The position numbers and the translations under genes are program-made. Shown one piece after another: positions 48,811 to 58,549 of a stretch of DNA of 64,000 bases. Source of the stretch: Azomonas macrocytogenes (lineage in GTDB: Bacteria > Pseudomonadota > Gammaproteobacteria > Pseudomonadales > Pseudomonadaceae); contig NZ_JACHXI010000001.1 in the NCBI RefSeq assembly GCF_014191985.1, forward strand, positions 124,001 to 188,000, written 5' to 3'. Position 1 is the first letter of the stretch. Each line of letters opens with the position of its first letter. The notes beneath the pieces were generated by a model. The model was not told the origin of the DNA and made no database searches. It saw only the letters and a list, made by a program, of their open reading frames with translations.

Positions 48811-50280
48811 TCAATCGAAATGGTCTTCGCCGTCACGCCGGCTTATGCCGTACTTACGCATCTTCTCTACGAGCGTGGTACGACGAATGCGCAGGCGCTC
48901 AGCAGCACGGGCAACCACACCACCGGCATCATCGAGAGCCTGCTGGATCAGGCTCTGCTCGAGATTGCCGAGATACTCCTTCAGATCCAGGCCCTCCTCG
49001 GGCAGTTGGGTAGCGGACTCATAGCCGCCGGCTGGCGCCGAGATCGCGGCCCGTTCTTCCATCTGTTCGCTCAGCGCCGTCGCGAATTTTTCGTCCTCAT
49101 CGTCCACATGGCGAAACTTCTTCGGTAACTCCATCACACCGATGACCCCATAAGGATGCATGATGGCCATGCGCTCGACCAAGTTGGCCAGTTCGCGTAC
49201 ATTGCCCGGCCAGTCGTGCTGACAAAGCGACATGATCGCAGCGGAATTGAAGCGAATCGAACCACGCTTCTCATGCTCCATACGCGAAATCAATTCGTTC
49301 ATCAGCAGCGGGATATCTTCGACCCGCTCGCGTAATGGCGGCATGTCGATAGGGAAGACGTTCAGGCGGTAATAGAGATCCTCACGAAAGCTACCATCGC
49401 CGATCATCTTTTCCAGGTTCTTGTGGGTCGCGGCGATGATGCGTACATCGACATTCTGCGTGCGATTGCTACCGACTCGCTCGTAGGTACGCTCCTGCAA
49501 CACCCGCAGGAGCTTTACCTGCATCGGCAAAGGCATATCACCGATTTCGTCGAGGAACAGCGTTCCGGTATTGGCCATCTCGAAACGACCTGCGCGCGAA
49601 GTGATCGCACCGGTAAAGGCACCCTTTTCATGACCGAACAGCTCGCTTTCCAGCAATTCGGCCGGAATCGCACCACAGTTCACCGGAACGAAGGGAGCAT
49701 TGCGGCGCTTTGAGTGATAATGAAGATTGCGCGCGACCACTTCCTTGCCGGTGCCCGACTCGCCGAGAATCAATACGCTGGCTTCGGTATCGGCCACCTG
49801 CTGCATCATCTGCCGCACCTGCTGGATGGTCCGGCTGGTGCCCACCAGGCTACGGAACAGATCCAGCTCGCGTTGTACACCCCGTAATCCGGCCTGATCG
49901 TACACTTCGCGATAGACCTGGGCACGGTGCAAGGAATCCAGCAGTTTATTGTAACTCGGCGGCATTTCCAGGGTGGCCAGGACCTTGCGGCGCTGCTCTT
50001 CCGGCCAGTCGACCATAGAGGTCTCGCCGATCAGCAGCAGCGGAAGATTCTCGCTCCATTTGCCCAATTGCCTGAGCAATTCGCCATGACCACCGCGGTG
50101 CTCAACCTGGCCAAGCATCACGCCAAGGAAATCTTCGCAGGAAAGAGTGGCAACGGTATTTGACCAGTTGTCGCTCGTACAGATCACGTGGTTTTCGCCA
50201 AGAAAATTCAGAATCGTTGCCAAATCGCGCCGACGTTCGTTGTCGTCGTCGATCAACAGAATCTTGTTTTCACGCCACAT
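48811..50280 (-). CDS. fleQ: FleQ, sigma-54-dependent flagellar and biofilm regulator
   Basis: 489 residues. An atypical N-terminal receiver domain (FleQ domain, 1-125; [15 protein letters not shown]) leads to the AAA+ domain with the c-di-GMP-linked LFRSLVG motif at 141-147. Walker A is GESGTGKE at 173-180, the sigma-54 contact loop GAFTGA at 220-225 and Walker B LFLDEIGD at 241-248. A C-terminal Fis-type helix-turn-helix follows ([20 protein letters not shown]). It activates flagellar genes and represses exopolysaccharide genes, with c-di-GMP switching its action. fliT lies upstream, but fleSR does not follow as it does in other pseudomonads. Confidence 0.95.
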   Translation of the reverse strand: MWRENKILLIDDDNERRRDLATILNFLGENHVICTSDNWSNTVATLSCEDFLGVMLGQVEHRGGHGELLRQLGKWSENLPLLLIGETSMVDWPEEQRRKVLATLEMPPSYNKLLDSLHRAQVYREVYDQAGLRGVQRELDLFRSLVGTSRTIQQVRQMMQQVADTEASVLILGESGTGKEVVARNLHYHSKRRNAPFVPVNCGAIPAELLESELFGHEKGAFTGAITSRAGRFEMANTGTLFLDEIGDMPLPMQVKLLRVLQERTYERVGSNRTQNVDVRIIAATHKNLEKMIGDGSFREDLYYRLNVFPIDMPPLRERVEDIPLLMNELISRMEHEKRGSIRFNSAAIMSLCQHDWPGNVRELANLVERMAIMHPYGVIGVMELPKKFRHVDDEDEKFATALSEQMEERAAISAPAGGYESATQLPEEGLDLKEYLGNLEQSLIQQALDDAGGVVARAAERLRIRRTTLVEKMRKYGISRRDGEDHFD

Positions 50281-50346
50281 CCGTTTTTCGCTTTCCAGAA
50301 CCGGTGAAGCCCGGGTTCGCGTCGAAAAGGACGTTTACCGCAGACA

Positions 50347-50375
50347 TATATAATTAGGTCGGTAGTTAAGACCAA
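50347..50375 (-). promoter_or_regulatory. Candidate fleQ promoter
   Basis: Read on the minus strand, TTGGTC (50375-50370) and TATATA (50352-50347) are 17 bases apart in an AT-rich stretch about 70 bases before the fleQ start. The alternative pair TTGACC (50392-50387) with TTAACT is equally spaced. FleQ transcription is sigma-70-dependent in P. aeruginosa; the exact boxes are uncertain. Confidence 0.3.
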
Positions 50376-50425
50376 AAGGATCAAATGGTCAATTTTATGA
50401 CATACCCGAAAATGGGAGCGATGTC

Positions 50426-50722
50426 TCAACCAAACAAACGATATACCTTGGCTCTCTCGTGAGATTGCTTTATCTGGATCAACTCACCGGCGATTTTCTG
50501 CTGCTCATGCTGGCAGATGCCCACCAACTCCCGGTAAAGATCCAGCAACTCCTGCAAGGCGGCACGCAGTGAGACTTCGTTGCGCTGCGGCTCGCGCAGA
50601 AGCCCTTCGACGACCAGACGGCAATGCCGATCCAATTCACCAATGGCGGTCCAGTCTTGCCGCTGCAAGGCATTACGTAAGGCGCCACTGGTTGCGGCGA
50701 GTTGTTCGACGGAAGCGTTCAT
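50426..50722 (-). CDS. fliT: FliT-family flagellar chaperone
   Basis: 98 residues from the ATG at 50720-50722 with GGAG nine bases upstream; the longer open frame runs into the preceding gene. It is a short all-helical, coiled-coil protein (ALRNALQRQDWTAIGELDRH, then a helix ending ERAKVYRLFG), matching the small FliT-like protein that precedes fleQ in pseudomonads and that chaperones the filament cap FliD. Here fliD and fliS are not next to it; a lipoprotein gene and the ccm cluster are. It lies 145 bases upstream of fleQ on the same strand. Confidence 0.75.
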   Translation of the reverse strand: MNASVEQLAATSGALRNALQRQDWTAIGELDRHCRLVVEGLLREPQRNEVSLRAALQELLDLYRELVGICQHEQQKIAGELIQIKQSHERAKVYRLFG

Positions 50723-50847
50723 ATGACTACTCCAGGGTTCCGGCCCCTTCAAGACCGATGCGGCATGCTCCAACGGGCCATGCTTGCTGCAACTTCTCTG
50801 TGTATCGACCTGTTCGGGCCCGACTTTAGTAGCCAGGATGCAATGTT

Positions 50848-51291
50848 TCAGCGATTGCGCAACCCAGGTGGAACGCTCGGTAACGCCACGGACTCCCAGG
50901 GGCCATCGGGGCGTGAGGAACACTGCCAGTCACCGTCGAAGCGATAAAAGAGACGCTGGCGATAATACAGGTCGCGTCCCTTCACCACATAAACGCCCAG
51001 ATTGTTATCCCAGTAGGATGCGACGCCTGGTGGCGGCGCATAGCGTGGATGGCTCCGTTGCGTACTCGGCTTGGACGGTACGGGCGTGGTCTGTACCGGC
51101 GGCGGCGAGATGATCGGCCCCGGCGTTCGTGGCGGTTGTGAGGGAGTCGTTTGCGGGGCAGGTGTTGCCGGCGGTGCGTCCGGACGGGGCGCCTGACTGC
51201 TGCAGGCCGAAACCAGGAGAGCGAAAGTCAGCACGGCCCCGGTACCGATCGAGCTACGCATTGATTTGGCAGGGATCGAACGTCGATTCAT
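50848..51291 (-). CDS. Pro-rich lipoprotein, unknown function
   Basis: 147 residues from the ATG at 51289-51291 (a tandem ATG precedes it). Signal peptide with lipobox LVSAC, then about 50 residues dominated by Pro, Thr and Gln (PPATPAPQTTPSQPPRTPGP), and a C-terminal domain with several Tyr/Trp (YWDNNLGVYVVKGRDLYYRQ, then RFDGDWQCSSRPDGPWESVA). The linker suggests a lipoprotein reaching across the periplasm. It lies 29 bases downstream of ccmI in the same direction, so it may be read with the ccm operon. I do not recognise a characterised family. Confidence 0.72.
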   Translation of the reverse strand: MNRRSIPAKSMRSSIGTGAVLTFALLVSACSSQAPRPDAPPATPAPQTTPSQPPRTPGPIISPPPVQTTPVPSKPSTQRSHPRYAPPPGVASYWDNNLGVYVVKGRDLYYRQRLFYRFDGDWQCSSRPDGPWESVALPSVPPGLRNR

Positions 51292-51320
51292 CATGTTCTC
51301 GAAATATGCCGACAACATCC

Positions 51321-52520
51321 TCAAGGCTGCTTGTCGGGCTGGTCGATACTCAGTTGTACAAGCTGGCCGCTCACTGCCAACGGTTCGCTTTCGCCTTTCC
51401 ATTCGCCTTTGGTGGCATCGCCGGATCGGGATATGCGAGCAGTCAGTCGGACCTGCTGGAAATCGGACAGTTTCAATTGTGCCATCATTGCATCGCCATC
51501 CCCGAGCGTCACGACAGCCGGCAGATCGGCCACCTTGAGCCGTTTCACCGCCAATGGCATTGCCGGACCGGACGCAGCCTGGGCAAAGACGAATACGCTA
51601 TCGTCCGGCTTGACTCGCTTACCGAGCGATGCAGCCAGACTTACCCTGATACGCAACTGCGCTGCGACCGATGCGGAGTCCGTTGCTGTTGCACCCGGCA
51701 AGGCTTGCCTGGCGCGGGCCTGGTTGATCCCACTCTGGATCGCTGCACGCGACGGGTCCTGCTCAGGCAGCGAGGATACCAGGCGCTGCCAGTAGTCGGC
51801 CGCGGCCTCGAAACGCTCGGCTTCGAAGGCGACAATACCCAGCAGGCCAAGCGTGGTCGGCTCGTTCGGGTTTCCCTGCAGAGCTTCGTCGGCAAGTACC
51901 TGCAGCTTTTCGGTCCACTGGCGGCCTTCGGCAAAATACAGTGCCTGAGCCCATTGCCCAAGCAGTTCCGGCTGGCGTCCGCTCAGTTTTACTACCTGCT
52001 CGAACGCGCGCGCCGCATCGGCGGGACGCTCCTGGGCCATATAGGTGCGACCGAGCAGATACCACCCCTCGGCGGAATTCGGTTGCAGCTGGACGGCCCG
52101 TTCGAGGCGCACAGTCATCTCTGCCATGGACGACGGTTGCCTGGCGAATTCACGAGCCAGTTCAAGCTGATCGCTGGCTCCCCAGTGCAGATACAGGCCG
52201 ATGGCGAGCACCGGCACCAGCAAGATGGCGAGCAGAGGAATAGTCCTGCCCAACGAGGTGTCGGGCCGCTCACGGGCACTTTCGGTATCCTCCAGCAATT
52301 CTCGCCCGGCTTCCGCCTGGGCAATCTCCAACTGTCCGGCATCGAGGGCGCCCATCTCACGCTGGGCCTGCAGTTCGCTCAGGCGTTCCTGATACAGGGC
52401 GACGTTCAGCGCCGTCCGATCCTGTTCGGCCTGGGCGCGACGACCACGCCACAGGGGAATCAGCAAAAAAGCCAGGGCGGCCAGCAATAACAGGCTGGCA
52501 CCGATCCAGAAATCGATCAT
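51321..52520 (-). CDS. ccmI: Cytochrome c maturation protein CcmI
   Basis: 399 residues. Two N-terminal transmembrane helices (IGASLLLLAALAFLLIPLW and about 93-113) flank a cytosolic leucine-rich loop (LYQERLSELQAQREMGALDA), followed by a periplasmic TPR domain (about 120-270, AEGWYLLGRTYMAQERPADA) and a C-terminal beta domain. CcmI binds apocytochrome c and presents it for haem ligation. The start overlaps the ccmH stop by ATGA. Last member of the ccm series. Confidence 0.92.
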   Translation of the reverse strand: MIDFWIGASLLLLAALAFLLIPLWRGRRAQAEQDRTALNVALYQERLSELQAQREMGALDAGQLEIAQAEAGRELLEDTESARERPDTSLGRTIPLLAILLVPVLAIGLYLHWGASDQLELAREFARQPSSMAEMTVRLERAVQLQPNSAEGWYLLGRTYMAQERPADAARAFEQVVKLSGRQPELLGQWAQALYFAEGRQWTEKLQVLADEALQGNPNEPTTLGLLGIVAFEAERFEAAADYWQRLVSSLPEQDPSRAAIQSGINQARARQALPGATATDSASVAAQLRIRVSLAASLGKRVKPDDSVFVFAQAASGPAMPLAVKRLKVADLPAVVTLGDGDAMMAQLKLSDFQQVRLTARISRSGDATKGEWKGESEPLAVSGQLVQLSIDQPDKQP

Positions 52521-52984
52521 GGGTTGCGATTATCCAGCAAGGAGGCGAGCCGCTTGCGCTCGGCCTGGGAAAGCGTTTGATCCGCCGCGCCGGTCGCCGT
52601 ACGCCGCTTGCGCAGGACAACGAACAGCAAGACCCCGAAACCGATCAACAGGAATAGAGCAGGGCCAAACCAGAGCAGCAGCGTATCCGCCTTCAACGGC
52701 GGCTTGTAACGGACAAAATCACCGTAGCGCGCCACCAGGTAGTCGACTATCTGCTCGTTGCTCTGGCCTTGTCCCAGCATGCGGAAGATCTCCTTGCGCA
52801 GATCCATGGCGATCGGGGCGTTGGAGTCGGCGATATTCTGGTTCTGGCACATGGGGCAGCGCAACTCTTCGGTCAGCGTACGGTAGCGCTCGCGCTCGGC
52901 CTCGTCGGCAAACTGATAGGTATCGATGGCCGCCTGGCTGGTCAGCGCCAGGCTCAGCAAAATGGTCGCAAGCACTCGCTTCAT
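52517..52984 (-). CDS. ccmH: Cytochrome c maturation thiol oxidoreductase CcmH
   Basis: 155 residues. Signal peptide, then the CcmH domain with the redox pair Cys43 and Cys46 in LRCPMCQNQNIADS, one C-terminal transmembrane helix (LLLWFGPALFLLIGFGVLLF) and a short basic tail. It keeps the apocytochrome CxxCH thiols reduced for haem attachment in the periplasm. The short form without the TPR half is complemented by the separate ccmI. The start overlaps ccmG by ATGA. Confidence 0.95.
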   Translation of the reverse strand: MKRVLATILLSLALTSQAAIDTYQFADEAERERYRTLTEELRCPMCQNQNIADSNAPIAMDLRKEIFRMLGQGQSNEQIVDYLVARYGDFVRYKPPLKADTLLLWFGPALFLLIGFGVLLFVVLRKRRTATGAADQTLSQAERKRLASLLDNRNP

Positions 52985-53511
52985 TCGTTGACCAACTCCT
53001 GATAGAGCGGAGCGAGCTGCTCGCGCCAGACACGTTCATCGATAGCGCCTACATACTTGTGACGGATGATGCCCTGCTTGTCGATGAAGAAGGTTTCCGG
53101 CGCGCCATACACGCCAAGATCCAGCCCAAGGCTGCCCTGCTCATCACGGATATCGAGCTGGTAGGGATTATGGAATTGTTCGAGCCATTTCCGGGCGGCG
53201 GCATTGTCATCCTTGTAATTGATGCCATGAATTAGAATGCCTTGCCCGGCCAGTTTGTTCAGTACCGGATGCTCGGCCTTGCAGGCCACGCACCAGGTTG
53301 CCCAGACGTTCAGCAATGCTGGCCGCCCCTGGAGGTCAGCCGCACTCAGTATTCGCTGCGGATCGTCGACCGCAGGCAGGGAAAACGCCGGCACTGGTTT
53401 GCCGATCAGGGCTGACGGCAGTTCGGCCGGATTCAGAAACAGGCCCCGATAGAGAAATACCGCAACGGCCAGAAAGATCGCCAGCGGCAATAACAGCAGA
53501 ATTCGTTTCAT
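52981..53511 (-). CDS. ccmG: Thiol:disulfide interchange protein CcmG/DsbE
   Basis: 176 residues. Uncleaved N-terminal anchor (LLLLPLAIFLAVAVFLYRGL), then a periplasmic thioredoxin-fold domain with the active pair Cys74 and Cys77 in WATWCVACKAEHP and the acidic insert typical of CcmG (GINYKDDNAAARKWLEQFHN). It passes electrons from CcdA/DsbD to CcmH and apocytochrome. Overlaps ccmF by ATGA. Confidence 0.95.
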   Translation of the reverse strand: MKRILLLLPLAIFLAVAVFLYRGLFLNPAELPSALIGKPVPAFSLPAVDDPQRILSAADLQGRPALLNVWATWCVACKAEHPVLNKLAGQGILIHGINYKDDNAAARKWLEQFHNPYQLDIRDEQGSLGLDLGVYGAPETFFIDKQGIIRHKYVGAIDERVWREQLAPLYQELVNE

Positions 53512-55490
53512 GCTTGAACGCCTCGATTGCTCATTCCCAGCGCCGCGCGTACGCCCGTCTTGACCTTGACGCGATAACGCTGGTCACTGGCCGCCAGCGC
53601 CCCGCCACAAGCCATCAGCAAACCACCCAGCCAGATCCAGCGGACAAAGGGTTTTATATGTACGCGCACCGCCCAGGCACCATTTTCCAAAGGCTCGCCC
53701 AGGGCCACGTAGAGATCACGCGTCAGGCCGGCATCGATACCCGCTTCGGTCATCGGCATGCGTTGGACCAGGTAGAGGCGTTTTTCCGGATGTAATACCG
53801 CTACCTCGCTACCCTCTTCCTTGCTAACCCGGATGCTGGCTTTGTCGGATACATAGTTGGGGCCTTCTGCATGGGTGGTTCCTTCGAAACCAAAGCGATA
53901 GCCACTCAACTCCAGCACATCACCGGGCGCCATGCGCAAATCGCGCTCTACGTTCTGCTGGGTGCTCAACACGATGCCGAGTGCGCAGATGGCAACGCCG
54001 GCATGGGCCAACTGCATTCCCCAGTAACTTGGCGTCAGGCTACGCAGGCCTTGCAGCACGCTCTTGTGGCGGATCTTGCCAAGCAGGTCGCGCAAGCCGG
54101 CCAGTATCACCCAGGCAGCCAGCAAACTGACCGCCAGCACTGACCAATAGAAATCGTCGAACCACAGTGAAGCCAGCATGCCGAGCGCCACACTGGCGAG
54201 CAGCACCGGGATCAGCATGCCGAGCAGCCATTGCAGCGGCGTATCCTTCCAGCGCAACAACACGCCCACCGCCAGGGTGAACATCAGCAGGGCCATCAAT
54301 GGCAGGAACAAGGTGTTGAAGTACGGTGGACCGACGGACAGCTTGGTACCGGACAAAGCATCCAACAGCAGCGGATAGAGCGTGCCGAGCAGGATGGTCG
54401 CGGTAGCGACCACCAGAATCAGGTTATTCACCAGCAGCAGGCTTTCCCGCGAGCGCAGGGCGAAACCGATCCGGCTCTTGACCACCGGCGCCCGCAGCGC
54501 GAACAGCGTCAGGGAACCGCCAACCACCAGCAGCAGGAACGCCAGGATGAACACGCCGCGCTCGGGATCGGTGGCGAAGGCATGCACCGAGGTCAACACA
54601 CCGGAACGCACCAGGAAGGTGCCTAGCAAGCTGAGTGAAAAGGCCGCGATGGCCAGCAGTACCGTCCAACTCTTGAACAACCCGCGCTTCTCGGTCACGG
54701 CCAGCGAATGCAGCAGCGCCGTGCCCACCAACCAGGGCATGAGCGAGGCATTTTCCACCGGGTCCCAGAACCACCAGCCGCCCCAGCCGAGCTCGTAATA
54801 GGCCCACCAGGAGCCGAGCACGATGCCGATCCCGAGAAAAGTCCAGGCAACCAGCGTCCAGGGCCTCGACCAACGGGCCCAGGCGGCGTCCAACCGACCA
54901 CCGAGCAGCGCGGCGATGGCAAAGGCGAAAGCCACGGAAAAACCGACGTAGCCCATGTAGAGCATCGGTGGATGCACCACCAGGCCAAAGTCCTGCAGCA
55001 ATGGATTGAGGTCGCGCCCATCAGCCGGCGCTTGCGGTAATAGGCGCTCGAAAGGGTTGGAAGTAACGATCAGAAACGCCAGGAAACCAATACTGATCAA
55101 CCCCATCACACCCAGCACCCGGGCCAGCATGTCCTCCGGTAATTGGCGGGATAGCACCGATACGGCGAAGGTCCAGCCACCGAGAATCAGGGCCCAAAGC
55201 AAGAGCGAGCCCTCATGGGAGCCCCAAACCGCGCTGAGTTTGTAGTACCAGGGCAAGGCGCTGTTGGAGTTGGCCGCTACATAGGTAACGGAGAAATCGT
55301 CGGCCAGGAAAGCCTGGGCCAGACAGGCGAAGGCAAACAGCAGAAAGGCGAATTGTCCCCAGGCCGCCGGCTGCGCCAGCCCCATCCACAGCCGATCACC
55401 GCGCCAGGCGCCAATCAACGGCAAAGTGCCCTGTATGATTGCCATGCAGAGGGCCAGGATCATCGCCAGATGACCAAGTTCCGGAATCAT
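53508..55490 (-). CDS. ccmF: Haem lyase CcmF
   Basis: 660 residues with about 15 transmembrane helices. The tryptophan-rich periplasmic haem-handling motif [20 protein letters not shown] is at about residues 235-254, and periplasmic histidines flank it. The large periplasmic loop lies before the last helix. With CcmH and CcmI it ligates haem from holo-CcmE to apocytochrome c. Overlaps ccmE by ATGA. Confidence 0.96.
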   Translation of the reverse strand: MIPELGHLAMILALCMAIIQGTLPLIGAWRGDRLWMGLAQPAAWGQFAFLLFAFACLAQAFLADDFSVTYVAANSNSALPWYYKLSAVWGSHEGSLLLWALILGGWTFAVSVLSRQLPEDMLARVLGVMGLISIGFLAFLIVTSNPFERLLPQAPADGRDLNPLLQDFGLVVHPPMLYMGYVGFSVAFAFAIAALLGGRLDAAWARWSRPWTLVAWTFLGIGIVLGSWWAYYELGWGGWWFWDPVENASLMPWLVGTALLHSLAVTEKRGLFKSWTVLLAIAAFSLSLLGTFLVRSGVLTSVHAFATDPERGVFILAFLLLVVGGSLTLFALRAPVVKSRIGFALRSRESLLLVNNLILVVATATILLGTLYPLLLDALSGTKLSVGPPYFNTLFLPLMALLMFTLAVGVLLRWKDTPLQWLLGMLIPVLLASVALGMLASLWFDDFYWSVLAVSLLAAWVILAGLRDLLGKIRHKSVLQGLRSLTPSYWGMQLAHAGVAICALGIVLSTQQNVERDLRMAPGDVLELSGYRFGFEGTTHAEGPNYVSDKASIRVSKEEGSEVAVLHPEKRLYLVQRMPMTEAGIDAGLTRDLYVALGEPLENGAWAVRVHIKPFVRWIWLGGLLMACGGALAASDQRYRVKVKTGVRAALGMSNRGVQA

Positions 55491-55954
55491 TTCGGCGTCT
55501 CCCGGTTGGCTGTCTCGTAGTGTTTGAGCATGCCGCTCTGCTCCAGCGCCTGGGTTACTTCCGGCGGCATGTAGTTCTCGTCATGCTTGGCCAGCACCTC
55601 GTCGGCCAGCAGGGCGCCATTGGCATCGACCCGCCCCAGGGCCACGATACCCTGCCCTTCGCGGAACAGATCGGGCAGGATGCCCTGATAACGCACCGTG
55701 ACGGTTGCAATACCGTCAGTCACACGAAAGGAGACCGTCAGCGAATCCTGGCCGCGTTCGAGCGAGCCTTTCTCCACCAGCCCGCCGGCACGAATCCGGG
55801 CGCCTGCCGGAGCCTCGCCCTGGGCGATCTGGCTCGGTGTGTAGAAAAGGTTGATGTTCTGCTGCAAGGCAGAAAGCGCCAACGCCGCAGCAATTCCCAC
55901 CCCGGCGAGAATCGCCAGCACGATGAACAAGCGCTTCTTACGCACAGGATTCAC
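55487..55954 (-). CDS. ccmE: Haem chaperone CcmE
   Basis: 155 residues. One N-terminal helix ([20 protein letters not shown]), then an OB-fold domain; His124 in [13 protein letters not shown] is the residue that binds haem covalently, followed by Tyr128. The flexible C-terminal tail ends TANRETPK. It carries haem from CcmC to CcmF in the periplasm. Overlaps ccmD by ATGA. Confidence 0.96.
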   Translation of the reverse strand: MNPVRKKRLFIVLAILAGVGIAAALALSALQQNINLFYTPSQIAQGEAPAGARIRAGGLVEKGSLERGQDSLTVSFRVTDGIATVTVRYQGILPDLFREGQGIVALGRVDANGALLADEVLAKHDENYMPPEVTQALEQSGMLKHYETANRETPK

Positions 55955-56127
55955 TGCATTTCCTCCCGGCGCATACGCCGCGCCTCTTCCTGCAGATAAC
56001 GCCGCCGCGCCAATAGCGGCAGTGCCACATTCAGCGCCAACACCACCAGAGTGATGCCGAAGGACGACCAGACATACAGGCCATGCCGGCCCATGGCGAG
56101 AAATTCAGCGAAAGATGAAAAACTCAT
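55951..56127 (-). CDS. ccmD: Haem exporter small subunit CcmD
   Basis: 58 residues from the ATG at 56125-56127, which overlaps the ccmC stop. It begins [20 protein letters not shown], followed by a single transmembrane helix and a basic cytosolic tail ([18 protein letters not shown]), the standard CcmD pattern. It helps release holo-CcmE from CcmABC. The open frame upstream of this ATG lies within ccmC and is not coding. Confidence 0.92.
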   Translation of the reverse strand: MSFSSFAEFLAMGRHGLYVWSSFGITLVVLALNVALPLLARRRYLQEEARRMRREEMQ

Positions 56128-56885
56128 GACCGTCGCTCCACCAGCGCCGCAACTTCGGTCCTGGCCCAAGCACTGCGCGATTCGCGCTTGAGTACTTCCA
56201 GGCGCATGCGCAGCAGCAGCACAACCGCGAAAAAGCAATAGAAGCCGATGACCAGGACTAGCAACGGCAACCACATCTCGACCGGCATCGCCGGTTTCTC
56301 CGTCAACTTGAAAGTGGCCGTCTGATGCAAGGTATTCCACCACTCGACCGAGTATTTGATGATCGGGATATTCACCACGCCGACAATCGCCAATACCGCG
56401 CAAGCCTTGGCCGCGCTATCACGATTACCGATCGCCTGCCCCAGGGCAATGATGCCGAAATACAGAAACAGCAGGATCAGCATCGACGTCAGGCGCGCAT
56501 CCCAGACCCACCAGGCGCCCCAAGTCGGCTTGCCCCAGATGGCACCGGTCAACAGTGCGACGAAACACATCCAGGCACCGATGGGCGCGGCCTGCTGCAA
56601 GGCGACATCGGCCAGCTTCATCTTCCAGACCAGCCCGACCACCCCAGCCACGGCCAGCATGACGTAGATCGACTGAGCGAGAAATGCCGCCGGTACGTGG
56701 ATGTAGATAATGCGAAAGCTATTGCCCTGCTGGTAATCCGCCGGGGCGAAGGCCAGCCCCCAGGCGATGCCGATGCCGATCAGCAACGCCGCCGCCCAGG
56801 CCAGCCAGGACAGCCAGCGCCCACTGATCTCATAGAACCATTTGGGCGAACCCAGTTTGTGCAACCACGTCCAGCTCATCGTCAT
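56124..56885 (-). CDS. ccmC: Haem transporter CcmC
   Basis: 253 residues; six transmembrane helices. The haem-handling motif [17 protein letters not shown] is at about residues 122-138, with flanking periplasmic His residues (IHVPAA near residue 63 and the later TLHQTA). It attaches haem to CcmE on the periplasmic side. The ATG at 56885 or one two codons later may be used. 58 bases after ccmB. Confidence 0.95.
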   Translation of the reverse strand: MTMSWTWLHKLGSPKWFYEISGRWLSWLAWAAALLIGIGIAWGLAFAPADYQQGNSFRIIYIHVPAAFLAQSIYVMLAVAGVVGLVWKMKLADVALQQAAPIGAWMCFVALLTGAIWGKPTWGAWWVWDARLTSMLILLFLYFGIIALGQAIGNRDSAAKACAVLAIVGVVNIPIIKYSVEWWNTLHQTATFKLTEKPAMPVEMWLPLLVLVIGFYCFFAVVLLLRMRLEVLKRESRSAWARTEVAALVERRS

Positions 56886-56943
56886 TGGATTCTCATACCA
56901 GAAATCGGGTTATCGGCCAGATCCATGCCAAGGGCTATCGACT

Positions 56944-57615
56944 TCATTCGCCCACTCCGATGGTCAGCCCGGCAGCGATGGCGAAAGGTGCCAGGGTGAC
57001 CGCCAATGCGGCCAGGCTGGCCAGCCACAGCAAATGACCGGTCGCAGGCAAGCCTTGCAAGGCTGCCTGCAGTGCCCCGCTGCCAAGAATCAGCACTGGC
57101 ACGTACAACGGCAGGATCAACAGGGCGAGCAACAGGCCTCCGCGCTTGAGCCCAACGGTCAGGGCCGCCCCGACCGCTCCGAGCAGGCTCAGGACCGGCG
57201 TGCCCAACATCAGGGACAGCACCAGCACGGGCAAGGCACTGGCTGGCAGACCGAGCATCAAACCGAGCAAAGGTGCGAGCAACACCAGTGCCAACCCAGA
57301 AAACAGCCAGTGCGCCAGGACCTTGGCCAGCACCAGCAACGGCAAGGGATAACCCGACACGATCCACTGCTCCAGCGAACCGTCCTCGAAATCGCCACGG
57401 AACAGGCCGTCCAGAGACAGCAGCACGGCCAACAGCGCCGCGACCCAGAGCAACCCCGGTGAAATACCCTGCAGCAGTTGCGTTTCCGGCCCCACCGCCA
57501 GCGGAAAGAGTGCAATCACGATGGCGAAGAACACCAGCGGGTTGGCCAGCTCAGCCGGGCGCCGACAGAGCAGCCGGGCCTCATGCATGGCCAGCAGCAG
57601 AAAAACGTTGCTCAT
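56944..57615 (-). CDS. ccmB: Haem exporter permease CcmB
   Basis: 223 residues with six hydrophobic helices; [20 protein letters not shown] after the second helix is the CcmB family's conserved cytosolic segment that contacts CcmA. With CcmA it forms the ABC unit that releases holo-CcmE. The start overlaps the ccmA end by ATGA. Confidence 0.95.
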   Translation of the reverse strand: MSNVFLLLAMHEARLLCRRPAELANPLVFFAIVIALFPLAVGPETQLLQGISPGLLWVAALLAVLLSLDGLFRGDFEDGSLEQWIVSGYPLPLLVLAKVLAHWLFSGLALVLLAPLLGLMLGLPASALPVLVLSLMLGTPVLSLLGAVGAALTVGLKRGGLLLALLILPLYVPVLILGSGALQAALQGLPATGHLLWLASLAALAVTLAPFAIAAGLTIGVGE

Positions 57616-58268
57616 GCGGCGCGCAATCCCAGGTCTAGCTCACGAAAATTCCGGGCTTTCTCCGTCAGGCTGTGATGGGTGGTGAACACAACCATTCCAC
57701 CCTGCTCGCAATGCCGGGCCAGGTGGATTTCCACCTGGGCCACGCCAGCCTTGTCGAGAGCGGTGAAAGGCTCATCGAGAATCCAGAGCGGCGGCGGCGC
57801 CAGATACAACCTGGCCAGCGCGACCCGGCGCTGCTGGCCGGCGGATAGCGTATGGCAAGGCACATCCTCGAAACCGCGTAGCCCGACCTCGGCCAGCGCC
57901 GTCCAGATCGCCTCGCGAGAGGTCGAGCCGCACCGGTTCAGTGCACCCAGCCAGGCGAGATTCTCTTCGGCACTCAGCAACCCCTTGATCCCGGCTGCAT
58001 GGCCAATCCAGAGCAAGCTGCGCGCCAGTTCCGTACGCTGCGCCGCCAGCGGCTTACCGGCCAGCAACACAGAACCTTCGGTAGGCGGCATCAGGCCAGC
58101 CAGCAAACGTAGCAAACTTGTCTTGCCGCTGCCGTTGGGGCCGGCTACCTGCAGCATGTCTCCCGGTTGCAGGTGCAGCTCGAGCTGATCGAACAGCAAC
58201 CGACGATCACGCTCGCAAGCGAGGCCTACAGTGGCAAGAAAAGGAATGGGCGGAGCGGAATCTGACAT
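57612..58268 (-). CDS. ccmA: Haem exporter ATP-binding protein CcmA
   Basis: 218 residues, a single ABC ATPase domain: Walker A GPNGSGKT at 43-50, signature [14 protein letters not shown] near 136-149 and Walker [13 protein letters not shown] near 156-167. Soluble, bound to CcmB at the inner membrane. First gene of the eight-gene overlapping ccmABCDEFGH series plus ccmI; divergent from the FliK-like gene. Confidence 0.95.
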   Translation of the reverse strand: MSDSAPPIPFLATVGLACERDRRLLFDQLELHLQPGDMLQVAGPNGSGKTSLLRLLAGLMPPTEGSVLLAGKPLAAQRTELARSLLWIGHAAGIKGLLSAEENLAWLGALNRCGSTSREAIWTALAEVGLRGFEDVPCHTLSAGQQRRVALARLYLAPPPLWILDEPFTALDKAGVAQVEIHLARHCEQGGMVVFTTHHSLTEKARNFRELDLGLRAA

Positions 58269-58549
58269 CGGGGCTGTTGGTCTCGAGTGTACTGCTGCCT
58301 GAAAGCGGACCCGAAGCCCGTCGACTGCTCAAGATGAAAAAGATCCGGCCGTTACAGAGGAACGAGCGAATCGAATGTCACGCGATTATACATGCTCGCT
58401 TCATTCCTCGAAGGTTACAGCTTCGCCAGGCTGGCAAAGCCGGCCACAGACTGACGAAGGGTCTGGAAGCGAGATCCATTTTGTGTCACCTGCCCCGATT
58501 CCGATCGACCCATGGCACTCCCCATCAGGCAAAGGTTTTCGATACCTCC

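Noticed and set aside
51129..52490. 453-codon plus-strand frame opposite ccmI
   Set aside because: Antisense to a clear ccmI; protein composition is unlike a real gene.
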